Assembly (NCBI GenBank): GCA_016839425.1
Contig: JAEOUI010000466.1
Location: 1 to 5,995, forward strand
DNA: 5,995 bases
Reading direction: 5' to 3'
Origin: Promethearchaeota archaeon
GTDB lineage: Archaea > Asgardarchaeota > Lokiarchaeia > Sigynarchaeales > SOKP01
Below are positions 1-5,115 of this stretch, piece after piece. The first letter of the stretch is position 1; every line of letters begins with the position of its first letter. The translations under genes and the position numbers were made by a program. The notes beneath the pieces were generated by a model, which saw only the letters and a program-made list of their open reading frames with translations, was not told the DNA's origin and searched no databases.

Positions 1-78
1 CAAAAATTAGACGCAAGAAAGTTAGAGATAGATAAATTGATTGCAGATTTTGACGCGTTTTTGCAGGGAAAAAATTAA
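1..78 (+). CDS. C-terminal end of a gene entering from the left (unknown product)
   Basis: Reading frame 1 is open from the first base and stops at TAA (76-78), giving 25 residues that end in FLQGKN. The tail is rich in Lys, Asp and Leu with heptad-like hydrophobic spacing, so it is probably a terminal amphipathic helix. A hairpin followed by a T run starts 13 bases after the stop, which supports a real gene end. The start and nearly all of the protein lie outside the window, so no function can be given. Confidence 0.6.
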   Translation, partial: QKLDARKLEIDKLIADFDAFLQGKN

Positions 79-91
79 TAAATGGTCCGAA

Positions 92-121
92 GCGAATTCA
101 TTGAATTCGCAAGGTTTTTTT
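92..121 (+). terminator. Hairpin plus T-tract terminator
   Basis: GCGAATTC (92-99), loop ATT, then GAATTCGC (103-110) form a perfect 8-bp stem, followed by a run of seven T (115-121). It sits just after the stop codon at 78 and before the promoter of the next gene. Archaeal termination mainly needs the T tract, so the hairpin may be helpful or incidental. Confidence 0.55.
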
Positions 122-147
122 CTTTAATAATTCTATTCGATCCTAAA

Positions 148-157
148 TTTTATATGG
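148..157 (+). promoter_or_regulatory. Probable TATA box of the first 4TM gene
   Basis: TTTTATATGG lies about 50 bases upstream of the GTG start at 203. With the usual archaeal spacing of about 26 bases, transcription would begin near 178-180 and give a leader of roughly 24 nt. That leader includes an AGGTG ribosome-binding element at 190-194. The call rests on motif and spacing only. Confidence 0.4.
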
Positions 158-202
158 TATCAGTACTATTAAGATATAATTCCATTTATAGGTGCAAACA
201 CT

Positions 203-694
203 GTGAGAAAAGGTTTATTAACAGCATTCTTCTTAGGTTTAATCGTTTTCATACTACTAAACTTTTTATTTTGGATCATTGGATATTCAATAGTAGGTAC
301 ATTGGATGCTCAAATTAATTATATTGCCACTGAACCACGAACCCTGCTTGTTAGGTTAGTTTATCCAATTGCTGGATATCCTTGGGAAATAATTGAAAAC
401 GCTGCAAATACTTCTTTTGACGGTATTAGAGTAATGTTGATTGGATATTTTTTATCGCTTATTATATCTTCTATCGTTGTAGGACTAACAGCAGGAGAAC
501 TTGGGACCGCATTTTTCGCTTGGGCATTAGTCTGTATAGTTAGTATTATTCTAGCGTTAATTGGATTTGATTTATTTACATCTGATTTAGAATCCGCCGC
601 TTATGATATAATTTTTGCGGGGATCATCCATCTCATATTATTTGGTTTATTAGCCCTTTTAGTTGCCCAGATTGCACGGAGACCAGAAAAATAA
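203..694 (+). CDS. Small four-helix membrane protein, paralogue A
   Basis: Not recognised as a named family. The 163-residue protein has four hydrophobic segments at about 7-29, 75-95, 101-121 and 134-156. Both ends are basic (MRK at the start, ARRPEK at the end), so both probably face the cytoplasm. The long loop between helices 1 and 2, carrying a PWEI motif at 60-63, would then lie outside. The start is GTG; it is preferred because the next gene encodes a paralogue that also begins MRK and because AGGTG lies 8 bases upstream. The two proteins share LLNFLF-x-IIG at residues 18-27 in identical register, the R-L-x-x-P...PWEI block, and the hydrophobic C-terminal helix. A structural or transport-accessory role is possible, but nothing in the sequence shows an enzyme or a pore signature. 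Confidence 0.85.
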   Translation: MRKGLLTAFFLGLIVFILLNFLFWIIGYSIVGTLDAQINYIATEPRTLLVRLVYPIAGYPWEIIENAANTSFDGIRVMLIGYFLSLIISSIVVGLTAGELGTAFFAWALVCIVSIILALIGFDLFTSDLESAAYDIIFAGIIHLILFGLLALLVAQIARRPEK

Positions 695-712
695 CAAAAA
701 TTTCTTTGTTCC

Positions 713-720
713 TTTTTTTT
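713..720 (+). terminator. T-tract terminator after paralogue A
   Basis: A run of eight T begins 18 bases after the stop codon of the first 4TM gene, inside a pyrimidine-rich stretch and without a convincing hairpin. Oligo-T on the coding strand is the normal archaeal termination signal. Its presence suggests the two paralogues are transcribed separately. Confidence 0.45.
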
Positions 721-769
721 ATTATTATAAGACTGTTTAAATCCAATTTTTGAATATCATTTCTAAAAC

Positions 770-780
770 TTTATATTTTT
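770..780 (+). promoter_or_regulatory. Probable TATA box of the second 4TM gene
   Basis: TTTATATTTTT lies about 60 bases before the ATG at 838. Standard spacing puts the transcript start near 800 and leaves a leader of about 37 nt. The leader contains a strong ribosome-binding site, GAGGGGT at 823-829, eight bases before the ATG. A second AT-rich block (ATATAAATTTTAAA, around 802-815) is nearer but would leave too little room for the leader. Confidence 0.4.
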
Positions 781-837
781 ACCGTACCAATAAATAGTAT
801 CATATAAATTTTAAAAAAATATGAGGGGTTTGATCAA

Positions 838-1377
838 ATGAGAAAAAGCGCAGGTATGGCTTTCATCATAAGCCTAGTAATACTATTGCTGTTGAATTTT
901 CTGTTTTACATAATAGGCATGTCAATGGACGGTGGAAATAAGCTATCAGACGATTTAAACCTCGTATCAGACAACTTCACGTGGTTATTGTGGCGATTGG
1001 CTCAACCTTCCACTGCTTTTCCTTGGGAAATTGCGGGTGATTGGATGGAACGACCATTCGTTACAGATGGCGATAAATTACGTTATATAATGATGATTCT
1101 CATAATGATATTTGCGGCTATCGCAGCTGGACTTATGGGCGGCGATATTACAAACGCAGTTATCGGATGGGTAATAACAATGGTAGTGTGCATCGTAATG
1201 GTAACAATCGCTGCAAGCCAATCTCAATTGGTTTGTAGTTGGGTTACAAGCCAAAGCAGCGCTGAATTTTCTGACGCAGTGGTTTGGATCATCGTTAAAG
1301 GCGTTGTTAATATGATTTTGTTTGGAATCGTGGCCGCTTTAGTTGCCCTTGTCGTTGGAAGGTCAAAAAAATACTAA
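838..1377 (+). CDS. Small four-helix membrane protein, paralogue B
   Basis: This 179-residue protein is a diverged paralogue of the one encoded at 203-694. Its hydrophobic segments lie at about 6-28, 82-100, 105-125 and 147-173, with a basic C-terminus (GRSKKY). Shared features are MRK at the start, LLNFLF-x-IIG at 18-27, R-L-A-x-P followed by PWEI at 62-65, and a glycine-containing turn between helices 2 and 3. The loop before the PWEI motif (30-60) is longer and more acidic than in paralogue A. The loop between helices 3 and 4 is also expanded and holds a cysteine (C133). Start choice is firm: ATG with GAGGGGT eight bases upstream. Function is unknown. The tandem arrangement points to local duplication followed by divergence. 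Confidence 0.88.
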   Translation: MRKSAGMAFIISLVILLLLNFLFYIIGMSMDGGNKLSDDLNLVSDNFTWLLWRLAQPSTAFPWEIAGDWMERPFVTDGDKLRYIMMILIMIFAAIAAGLMGGDITNAVIGWVITMVVCIVMVTIAASQSQLVCSWVTSQSSAEFSDAVVWIIVKGVVNMILFGIVAALVALVVGRSKKY

Positions 1378-1390
1378 TTGAAAACAAACC

Positions 1391-1420
1391 TTTTTTAAAA
1401 TTTTATTTTTCTTTTTCTTT
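1391..1420 (+). terminator. T-rich terminator after paralogue B
   Basis: Thirteen bases after the stop codon the coding strand runs into T6, then TTTTATTTTT and CTTTTTCTTT. These repeated T tracts reach right up to the stop codon of the convergent methyltransferase gene, so the convergent intergenic space is only about 42 bp. Confidence 0.5.
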
Positions 1421-1899
1421 CATAATTGCTTATTGTTTTGTTCTAAAATAATTAATCGCTTCTTAAGGTCTTGTTCCCATCCTCCCCTAGTCTCTCCCAT
1501 AAAACCTCCTATTTCTCCGCTCTTTTTTACGACACGATGACAAGGTAATATTAAAGGAATGGGATTTGACCTTATAACATTTCCGATGGCCCTATAAGCC
1601 TTCGATCCAATCATTTTACCAATTTTAGAATAAGTCGTTAATTCTCCGTACTTTAACGAAAGTAAAGCTTTAGCAATTTTTAATGAAAAAGATGTTTGAA
1701 ATTTATCCTCAAGGTCGAGATCCAAATCAAGTTGGTCAATAGCATTTGCTAAATTTATCTGATCTCCAGAAAAATAATCTTTTATGATATTTATTAATAT
1801 GTCGATGGTGTTTTGATGTTTTATTTCTCGATTTTTTATTAATTCATTTTTATTAATAATTGTGTCTTTTTCATCCTTATGAAATTCAATTCGCTTCAA
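1420..1899 (-). CDS. ogt: Methylated-DNA--protein-cysteine methyltransferase
   Basis: This is a suicidal DNA-repair protein that moves the alkyl group from O6-alkylguanine onto its own cysteine. The C-terminal domain (about 70-159) carries all the key elements: TTY with Tyr90, the recognition-helix segment AYRAIGNVIRSNP with the arginine finger at Arg103 and Asn112, the active-site block PCHRVV (119-124) with nucleophile Cys120, and GGF/GGW turns near the end. The first 60 residues are charged, low in complexity and not conserved-looking; they stand where other family members have a short RNase-H-like N-terminal domain. The start is TTG, and I see no ATG or GTG in frame between the upstream stop near 1996 and the domain. 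A TATA box at 1933-1943 would give a leader of only about 13 nt, fitting the TTG start and the absence of a Shine-Dalgarno site. Ogt-type versus Ada-C-type naming cannot be separated; the gene symbol is by family only. Confidence 0.93.
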   Translation of the reverse strand: MKRIEFHKDEKDTIINKNELIKNREIKHQNTIDILINIIKDYFSGDQINLANAIDQLDLDLDLEDKFQTSFSLKIAKALLSLKYGELTTYSKIGKMIGSKAYRAIGNVIRSNPIPLILPCHRVVKKSGEIGGFMGETRGGWEQDLKKRLIILEQNNKQL

Positions 1900-1932
1900 T
1901 AAAGCGGATTTTCTTTTGGTTTTAGATTCTAT

Positions 1933-1943
1933 CCAATATATAG
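1933..1943 (-). promoter_or_regulatory. TATA box of the methyltransferase gene
   Basis: On the minus strand the sequence reads CTATATATTGG. It is centred near 1938, so transcription should start near 1912, about 13 nt before the TTG codon at 1899. No Shine-Dalgarno sequence lies in that interval, so the mRNA is probably leaderless or nearly so. Confidence 0.5.
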
Positions 1944-2021
1944 ACAGATAGATATTAAAGGAATCAATTTTAATTTGATTTTTGAAAATAGAACTTCACC
2001 ATAATATTTCGATTTGGGAAT

Positions 2022-2032
2022 CTATATATAGG
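2022..2032 (+). promoter_or_regulatory. TATA box of the 7TM protein gene
   Basis: CTATATATAGG, containing the palindrome CTATATATAG, is centred near 2026. Normal spacing gives a transcript start near 2052 and a 39-nt leader that includes the GGGGAGG site at 2080-2086. It is divergent from the methyltransferase TATA box about 85 bp away. Confidence 0.5.
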
Positions 2033-2079
2033 ATTAATAACGAATTAAAGTAATAGATATTTTATTTAATTTTAGCTTA

Positions 2080-2086
2080 GGGGAGG
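2080..2086 (+). promoter_or_regulatory. Strong ribosome-binding site deciding the 7TM start
   Basis: GGGGAGG is a close match to the anti-Shine-Dalgarno end of archaeal 16S rRNA. It sits four bases before ATG 2091 and overlaps the neighbourhood of an in-frame TTG at 2088, which would be only one base away and so is unlikely to be used. The next in-frame ATG (2106) is 19 bases away, also less likely. Confidence 0.6.
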
Positions 2087-2090
2087 CTTG

Positions 2091-2837
2091 ATGGTATTTA
2101 CAGATATGTCAATAGATAATTTTATAAATGGCTTAATTACGCTAATCTGGGTTATGACGACAACCATAATTGGAGTGAAAATAATTTTAAAGACAAAAAA
2201 ATTAAAGAGATACGAATATATTACTGTAGGGACTACCATGATTCTATTAAGCTCTCCGTGGTGGGGTGTGGCTACAGAGTTTATAGCCCACGGTTTTTTT
2301 AACTACAGATTAACAGAGGCTCAATATATATTTATTGCGAATGTAGCATTACCTTTCTGGATGATTGGGTTAGTGTATTGTATCGTGACATTTATGGAAT
2401 TAAAGAGCGGAAAATTAATCTTGGTCCCATACATCATCGCATATGCGATATTTTTTATCATAATGATAATAGCAATAGCAACAAATAATGTATCTTTCAT
2501 TGGAGAAGTGAACGAAGAGTTCAATTCAACTCATTCAAATTTTTCAAAGATTTTCATATACGCTGCTATTTTAACCTTTATTTTTGCTGGAACGGCATTC
2601 TCTATTAAATGCATCAAGTCGGAATTCGACGAAACCCGATTGAAGGGCTGGTTGCTTGAAATTGCGTGGGTATTGTTCACAGTTGGAGCAATCTTAGATT
2701 CAACTATTCCACAGCTAAATGGCCCTCTCCTAATTCTTATAAGAATGATATTAGTTTTAGGCGCTATTTTCTATTATCTTGGGTGGTTCCTTCCAAAAGC
2801 AATATCGAATATATTTCTCAAAAAAATAAATACTTAA
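2091..2837 (+). CDS. Stand-alone seven-helix membrane protein
   Basis: Not recognised as a named family. The 248-residue protein has hydrophobic segments at about 11-33, 43-68, 79-101, 109-131, 153-173, 186-204 and 213-233. Charge distribution fits an outside N-terminus and inside C-terminus: loops KTKKLKRYE (34-42), ELKSGK (103-108), the lysine-containing loop around 174-185 and the basic tail KAISNIFLKKINT lie on one side. The acidic, NxT/S-containing loop at 132-152 lies on the other. This N-out/C-in topology is shared by seven-helix sensory domains and by rhodopsin-like proteins. No retinal-type Lys is visible in helix 7 (RMILVLGAIFYYLGW), and no kinase, cyclase or HAMP domain follows, so it is not a complete sensor kinase. 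Two Trp-rich spots (SPWWG at 55-59, LPFWM at 87-91) stand out. The ATG at 2091 is chosen over an upstream TTG because of the GGGGAGG site. Confidence 0.85.
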   Translation: MVFTDMSIDNFINGLITLIWVMTTTIIGVKIILKTKKLKRYEYITVGTTMILLSSPWWGVATEFIAHGFFNYRLTEAQYIFIANVALPFWMIGLVYCIVTFMELKSGKLILVPYIIAYAIFFIIMIIAIATNNVSFIGEVNEEFNSTHSNFSKIFIYAAILTFIFAGTAFSIKCIKSEFDETRLKGWLLEIAWVLFTVGAILDSTIPQLNGPLLILIRMILVLGAIFYYLGWFLPKAISNIFLKKINT

Positions 2838-2990
2838 AATTTATCATCAAAAAAATACGATTTATCTGAGAGTTCAATCTTAGCTATCTTTTTTATCACT
2901 CGAAAAATGAAAAATGTCGTTAATTATATAAAATAATTCCGTTATAATAGTGATAATCTTAAATTGAACTAATAGCATTGGAATATAAGC

Positions 2991-3003
2991 TATTTTTAAA
3001 TAG
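2991..3003 (+). promoter_or_regulatory. Possible TATA box of the coiled-coil gene
   Basis: TATTTTTAAATAG lies about 50 bases before the ATG at 3050. It would start transcription near 3023 and leave a leader of about 27 nt with GAGGAGTGA at 3034-3042. The whole 212-bp gap (2838-3049) is very AT-rich, so other TATA-like words exist; spacing is the reason for preferring this one. Confidence 0.35.
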
Positions 3004-3049
3004 AATGGTAACATCATATTATTTTATCATTAAGAGGAGTGAATGAAAT

Positions 3050-4168
3050 ATGGGTGATAATTTACGGGACATGCTCGATAGCATTGATTCAAAAGAAAAA
3101 GAGTCTGCAACGCTCCAGCAAAAGATTGAAAAGCTTATGCTTGTTATTGAAAAACAAAAAACTATCATTTCAGATTTAGAAACTCTTTTAGACGAACAAA
3201 AATCAAAATCAGCTGATTTAGTTGAAGTTCCCGAAGATATACGGGAGTTAAAAGCAATAATCGGAGAACTTCGGGTAATCATAAACGAAAAGGATACCGA
3301 ACTGGATCATGTCAAGGGAGATCTTGTACAAGCTCGAACGGAACTTGAACTCAGCAAGAAAGCGGTTATCCCAACTCAAGAAAAATTAAAAGAATCCTAC
3401 GAAACCATATCAAAATTACAGACCGAAAACGCTGAAAAAGCCTCAGAAATTATTTTCAAAAACGATAAAATTCTTTCGTTAGAAAATAAAATTAACCAGC
3501 TTGAGATTACTTCGAATAAGTACAAAGAAGAGCTTGAAAAAAGAACTCAAGTCTTAGGGGGTGAAGCTGAGGGTATAAGGGAGGAAAGTAAGAAGGAGAT
3601 TGAAAAAATTCGAGAAGAATATGACAAGGAGTTTGAAAAACTAAGAGATGATCAGAAAAAAGAGCTCGAAGAATTGCGACTTTCATTTTCTAAGGAGCGA
3701 CAGGAATTAAAAGGGCAAATAAGCGATTTGGATTCCAAGTTGCTTGAACAAAAGTTAGGATTTACCGAAAAACAAAACGAAGCACAAGATGCCATCAATA
3801 AATATTCCGACCTTAAAGAGAAATATGAAGAAGAAATTAAAAAAATTAGCGAATTTGGAGAATCTAGGAAAGCCGACGAGATAAAGATGGACGAATTAAA
3901 ACAAAAAATGGTCGATTATAAGAAATTTTATGAAGAAAACGCCCAAAAAGTAATGCAAAACGAAAAATTAAACGCCCTAATGGAACATGAACCTCAATTT
4001 AAAACATTTTTAATACTTGAAAAAGTAGGTTCGATGAGTATGGACGAATTAAGAGCTGCGTTAGGCTCTCCTATGGTTATGACTCAAAGGTTTGTAAAAC
4101 AACTCGAAAGTGTAGGTCTTATTGAAACGAACGAGTTAGGCAAGCTTCAAATCAAAAAAGTAAATTAG
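3050..4168 (+). CDS. Long coiled-coil protein with a C-terminal winged-helix-like domain
   Basis: The 372-residue protein is almost wholly charged heptads from about residue 10 to 310. It has Lys/Glu-rich repeats (for example KEIEKIREEYDKEFEKLRD at 182-200) and breaks near Pro61, Pro108 and Gly170-Gly171. The last 60 residues (313-372) differ. FKTFLILEKVG, MDELRAALG and MVMTQRFVKQLESVGLI form three helices with the spacing of a MarR/ArsR-type winged helix, followed by a short wing (ETNELGKLQIKK). There is no signal peptide or membrane helix, so it is cytoplasmic. The start is ATG with GAGGAGTGA seven bases upstream. The winged helix could bind DNA or, as in ESCRT-II and condensin-type kleisin proteins, another protein; the sequence does not decide. 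No ATPase motifs are present, so this is not an SMC or Rad50 protein. It converges on the longin-like gene. Confidence 0.85.
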   Translation: MGDNLRDMLDSIDSKEKESATLQQKIEKLMLVIEKQKTIISDLETLLDEQKSKSADLVEVPEDIRELKAIIGELRVIINEKDTELDHVKGDLVQARTELELSKKAVIPTQEKLKESYETISKLQTENAEKASEIIFKNDKILSLENKINQLEITSNKYKEELEKRTQVLGGEAEGIREESKKEIEKIREEYDKEFEKLRDDQKKELEELRLSFSKERQELKGQISDLDSKLLEQKLGFTEKQNEAQDAINKYSDLKEKYEEEIKKISEFGESRKADEIKMDELKQKMVDYKKFYEENAQKVMQNEKLNALMEHEPQFKTFLILEKVGSMSMDELRAALGSPMVMTQRFVKQLESVGLIETNELGKLQIKKVN

Positions 4169-4195
4169 TACTCTTAACCTTCTCTTTTATTTAGG

Positions 4196-4211
4196 AAAAA
4201 GGAAACAAAAA
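4196..4211 (-). terminator. T-tract terminator of the longin-like gene
   Basis: On the minus strand, six bases after the TAA stop at 4217, the sequence has two T5 runs separated by GTTTCC. No hairpin is visible. The signal sits inside the 48-bp space between two convergent genes. The plus-strand gene has only a weak pyrimidine stretch (TTCTCTTTTATTT, from about 4180) for its own termination. Confidence 0.4.
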
Positions 4212-4216
4212 TAATG

Positions 4217-4594
4217 TTAAACCTTTGCCAATTCCTTATATAAATTAGGAAGAATTTCGAGAAACTTTCCGTCAGGAATTTTATCGAGTATTTCAGCGGC
4301 TATCTTCTTTAAAATTTCTCGATATAGGTGAGGTTTCTCGTCCCTTCGAAGGAGCAATGCAACTACATAGTTCTCCACGCTAATATGCATATCGCCTACA
4401 CCTGAAAAAAATGATACTATTTTGTTGTTTTTCAAGGAGATTGAGGCAAATCCCGGTTTTAAGGATTGATAACGATGCGAACTGTAAACCTGGGTTAATA
4501 AATTGTTTGTTATTTTAAGCGTTTCTGGATAAAAACCTTCGTTAATAGGACCAATTTCGTTATCCCACCGTATGACGAGTATTCCTACTGGCAT
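4217..4594 (-). CDS. Small longin-like protein (hypothetical)
   Basis: This 125-residue soluble protein is not recognised by name. The predicted order of elements is strand GILVIRW (4-10), turn NEIGP, strand INEGFYPE (17-24), helix ITNNLLTQVYSSHRY (28-42), strands GFASISLK and KIVSFFSG, strand ENYVVALLLRR, then helix LYREILKKIAAEILDKI and a short final helix. That order (two strands, helix, three strands, helices) is the longin topology. The IGP...P-E start also resembles the first hairpin of longin-type proteins such as the N-termini of NPR2- and folliculin-like proteins. Longin and roadblock modules bind small GTPases, and Asgard archaea have many of both, so a regulatory or scaffold role for a small GTPase is a reasonable inference, unproven here. 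The ATG start has GGAGGT seven bases upstream (4602-4607 on this strand). Confidence 0.8.
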   Translation of the reverse strand: MPVGILVIRWDNEIGPINEGFYPETLKITNNLLTQVYSSHRYQSLKPGFASISLKNNKIVSFFSGVGDMHISVENYVVALLLRRDEKPHLYREILKKIAAEILDKIPDGKFLEILPNLYKELAKV

Positions 4595-4736
4595 TAGATG
4601 TACCTCCGCAATTTTAAGGGTATATTCTCTTTAAACTCTCTCATGATGATCAATGGACTCAAGTTAAAGTTTTAGTTTTTCCATGAAATTTAATATGTTT
4701 ATAGTTATTCTATTATTTTAACCTTTTGATAAGTTA

Positions 4737-4756
4737 AAAAAATTTGGGAATTTTTT
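4737..4756. repeat. Short A/T hairpin
   Basis: AAAAAATT (4737-4744), loop TGGG, then AATTTTTT (4749-4756) form a perfect 8-bp stem with A or T tracts on both flanks. It resembles a two-way terminator, but only the minus-strand longin-like gene lies nearby and this is upstream of it. Made only of A and T, it could arise by chance in such DNA. Confidence 0.35.
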
Positions 4757-4799
4757 ACCGCGATTTCTTAGTTCATGCTATTTATAGATCCTATTAGCG

Positions 4800-4917
4800 A
4801 GAGTACAATCAAAAAATTACAATAATTTATAGGAAATTTTGATATGCTCTCAAAGATCAACAAGAAAAATTCAAAGAAAAATTTATATGAAACATTTGAT
4901 TTTTCATATTGTACTCT
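4800..4917. repeat. Spaced 10-bp inverted repeat
   Basis: AGAGTACAAT at 4800-4809 and its exact reverse complement ATTGTACTCT at 4908-4917 enclose 98 bases. The arms are not pure A/T, which makes a chance match less likely than for the other hairpins here. The interior has a near-tandem direct repeat AAGAAAAATT (from about 4862 and 4874). The two arms could pair to close a structured RNA of about 118 nt or could be two copies of a protein-binding site upstream of the tRNA. Confidence 0.45.
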
Positions 4918-4977
4918 AACGCGTAAAACGAGATTATTTGAGTTAGATTCTTACCACACATCGGTTAAAATTATTTT

Positions 4978-5109
4978 GGAGGGATTACCGAGCTTGGTCA
5001 AATTGACCATTTGAGGCCTTTAAATACGCTTGTTTGGGTCAAGACTAAAGGTGCTGGACTTAAGATCCCGTCTCATAGGAGTTCGTGGGTTCAAATCCCA
5101 CTCCCTCCA
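4978..5109 (+). tRNA. tRNA-Leu (anticodon UAA) with an intron-like insert in the D-loop
   Basis: The acceptor stem is GGAGGGA (4978-4984) paired with TCCCTCC (5102-5108), with A73 at 5109; CCA is not encoded. The D-arm starts ACCG-AGCTTGGTC (4987-4999) and resumes with AAGGT at 5048-5052. The anticodon loop CTTAAGA (5059-5065) has TAA at 5061-5063. A long variable arm TCTCATAGGAGTTC (5071-5084), typical of tRNA-Leu, is followed by the T-arm GTGGG-TTCAAAT-CCCAC (5085-5101). The gene is 132 bases long. Removing 47 bases from the D-loop leaves an 85-nt class II tRNA with normal G18G19. One oddity is T5055 facing C5069 in the anticodon stem, a mismatch; the other four pairs are normal. It reads UUA and possibly UUG codons. 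Confidence 0.93.
5003..5049 (+). other. Probable 47-nt intron in the tRNA D-loop
   Basis: Removing 47 bases restores AGCTTGGTCAAAGG, the usual tRNA-Leu D-loop. AAA occurs at both ends (5000-5002 and 5047-5049), so the cut could lie up to three bases to the left. The RNA can form TTGGTC (4994-4999) with GACTAA (5043-5048, one G-U pair), then a 3-nt AAA bulge, then TTGACC (5003-5008) with GGTCAA (5037-5042). A 3-nt bulge at the predicted 5' junction resembles half of the bulge-helix-bulge motif cut by archaeal tRNA endonuclease. I could not place a strict 3' bulge. An alternative pairing, CCTTTA (5017-5022) with TAAAGG (5046-5051), covers the 3' junction. Confidence 0.75.
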
Positions 5110-5115
5110 CTCTCA

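Larger units (their letters stand above)
4595..4977. other. Gene-free stretch between the longin-like gene and tRNA-Leu
   Basis: These 383 bases hold no convincing protein gene. They contain the leader and promoter region of the minus-strand longin-like gene (Shine-Dalgarno at 4602-4607; no clear TATA box), an A/T hairpin at 4737-4756, a widely spaced 10-bp inverted repeat at 4800-4917, and the upstream region of the tRNA. An AAATTTATATG word near 4880 and ATTATTTG near 4933 are possible TATA elements for the tRNA, neither convincing. A small non-coding RNA in 4790-4920 is possible but unsupported beyond the repeat. Confidence 0.5.

Noticed and set aside
82..318. Plus-strand open frame of 78 codons overlapping the start of the first 4TM gene.
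   Set aside because: It begins inside the terminator region, includes the promoter of the next gene and overlaps the better-supported frame that has a paralogue; it lacks a ribosome-binding site.
2871..2970. AGTTCAAT and ATTGAACT as an inverted repeat in the gap before the coiled-coil gene.
   Set aside because: Only eight bases, spaced by 84, in very AT-rich DNA; a chance match is likely.
3019..3282. Minus-strand open frame opposite the start of the coiled-coil gene, Ser/Phe-rich.
   Set aside because: Its composition is the expected reverse reading of Glu/Lys-rich heptads, and the plus-strand gene has a clear start and full domain content.
4640..4665. ATGATGA, a match to a box C of a C/D guide RNA.
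   Set aside because: No CTGA box D, box C' or D' lies at suitable distance, so a guide RNA is not supported.
4844..5014. Plus-strand open frame of 56 codons starting ATG before the tRNA and stopping inside its D-loop insert.
   Set aside because: It has no ribosome-binding site, low-complexity Lys/Asn composition, and runs through the tRNA acceptor stem and D-arm, whose sequence is fixed by RNA structure.
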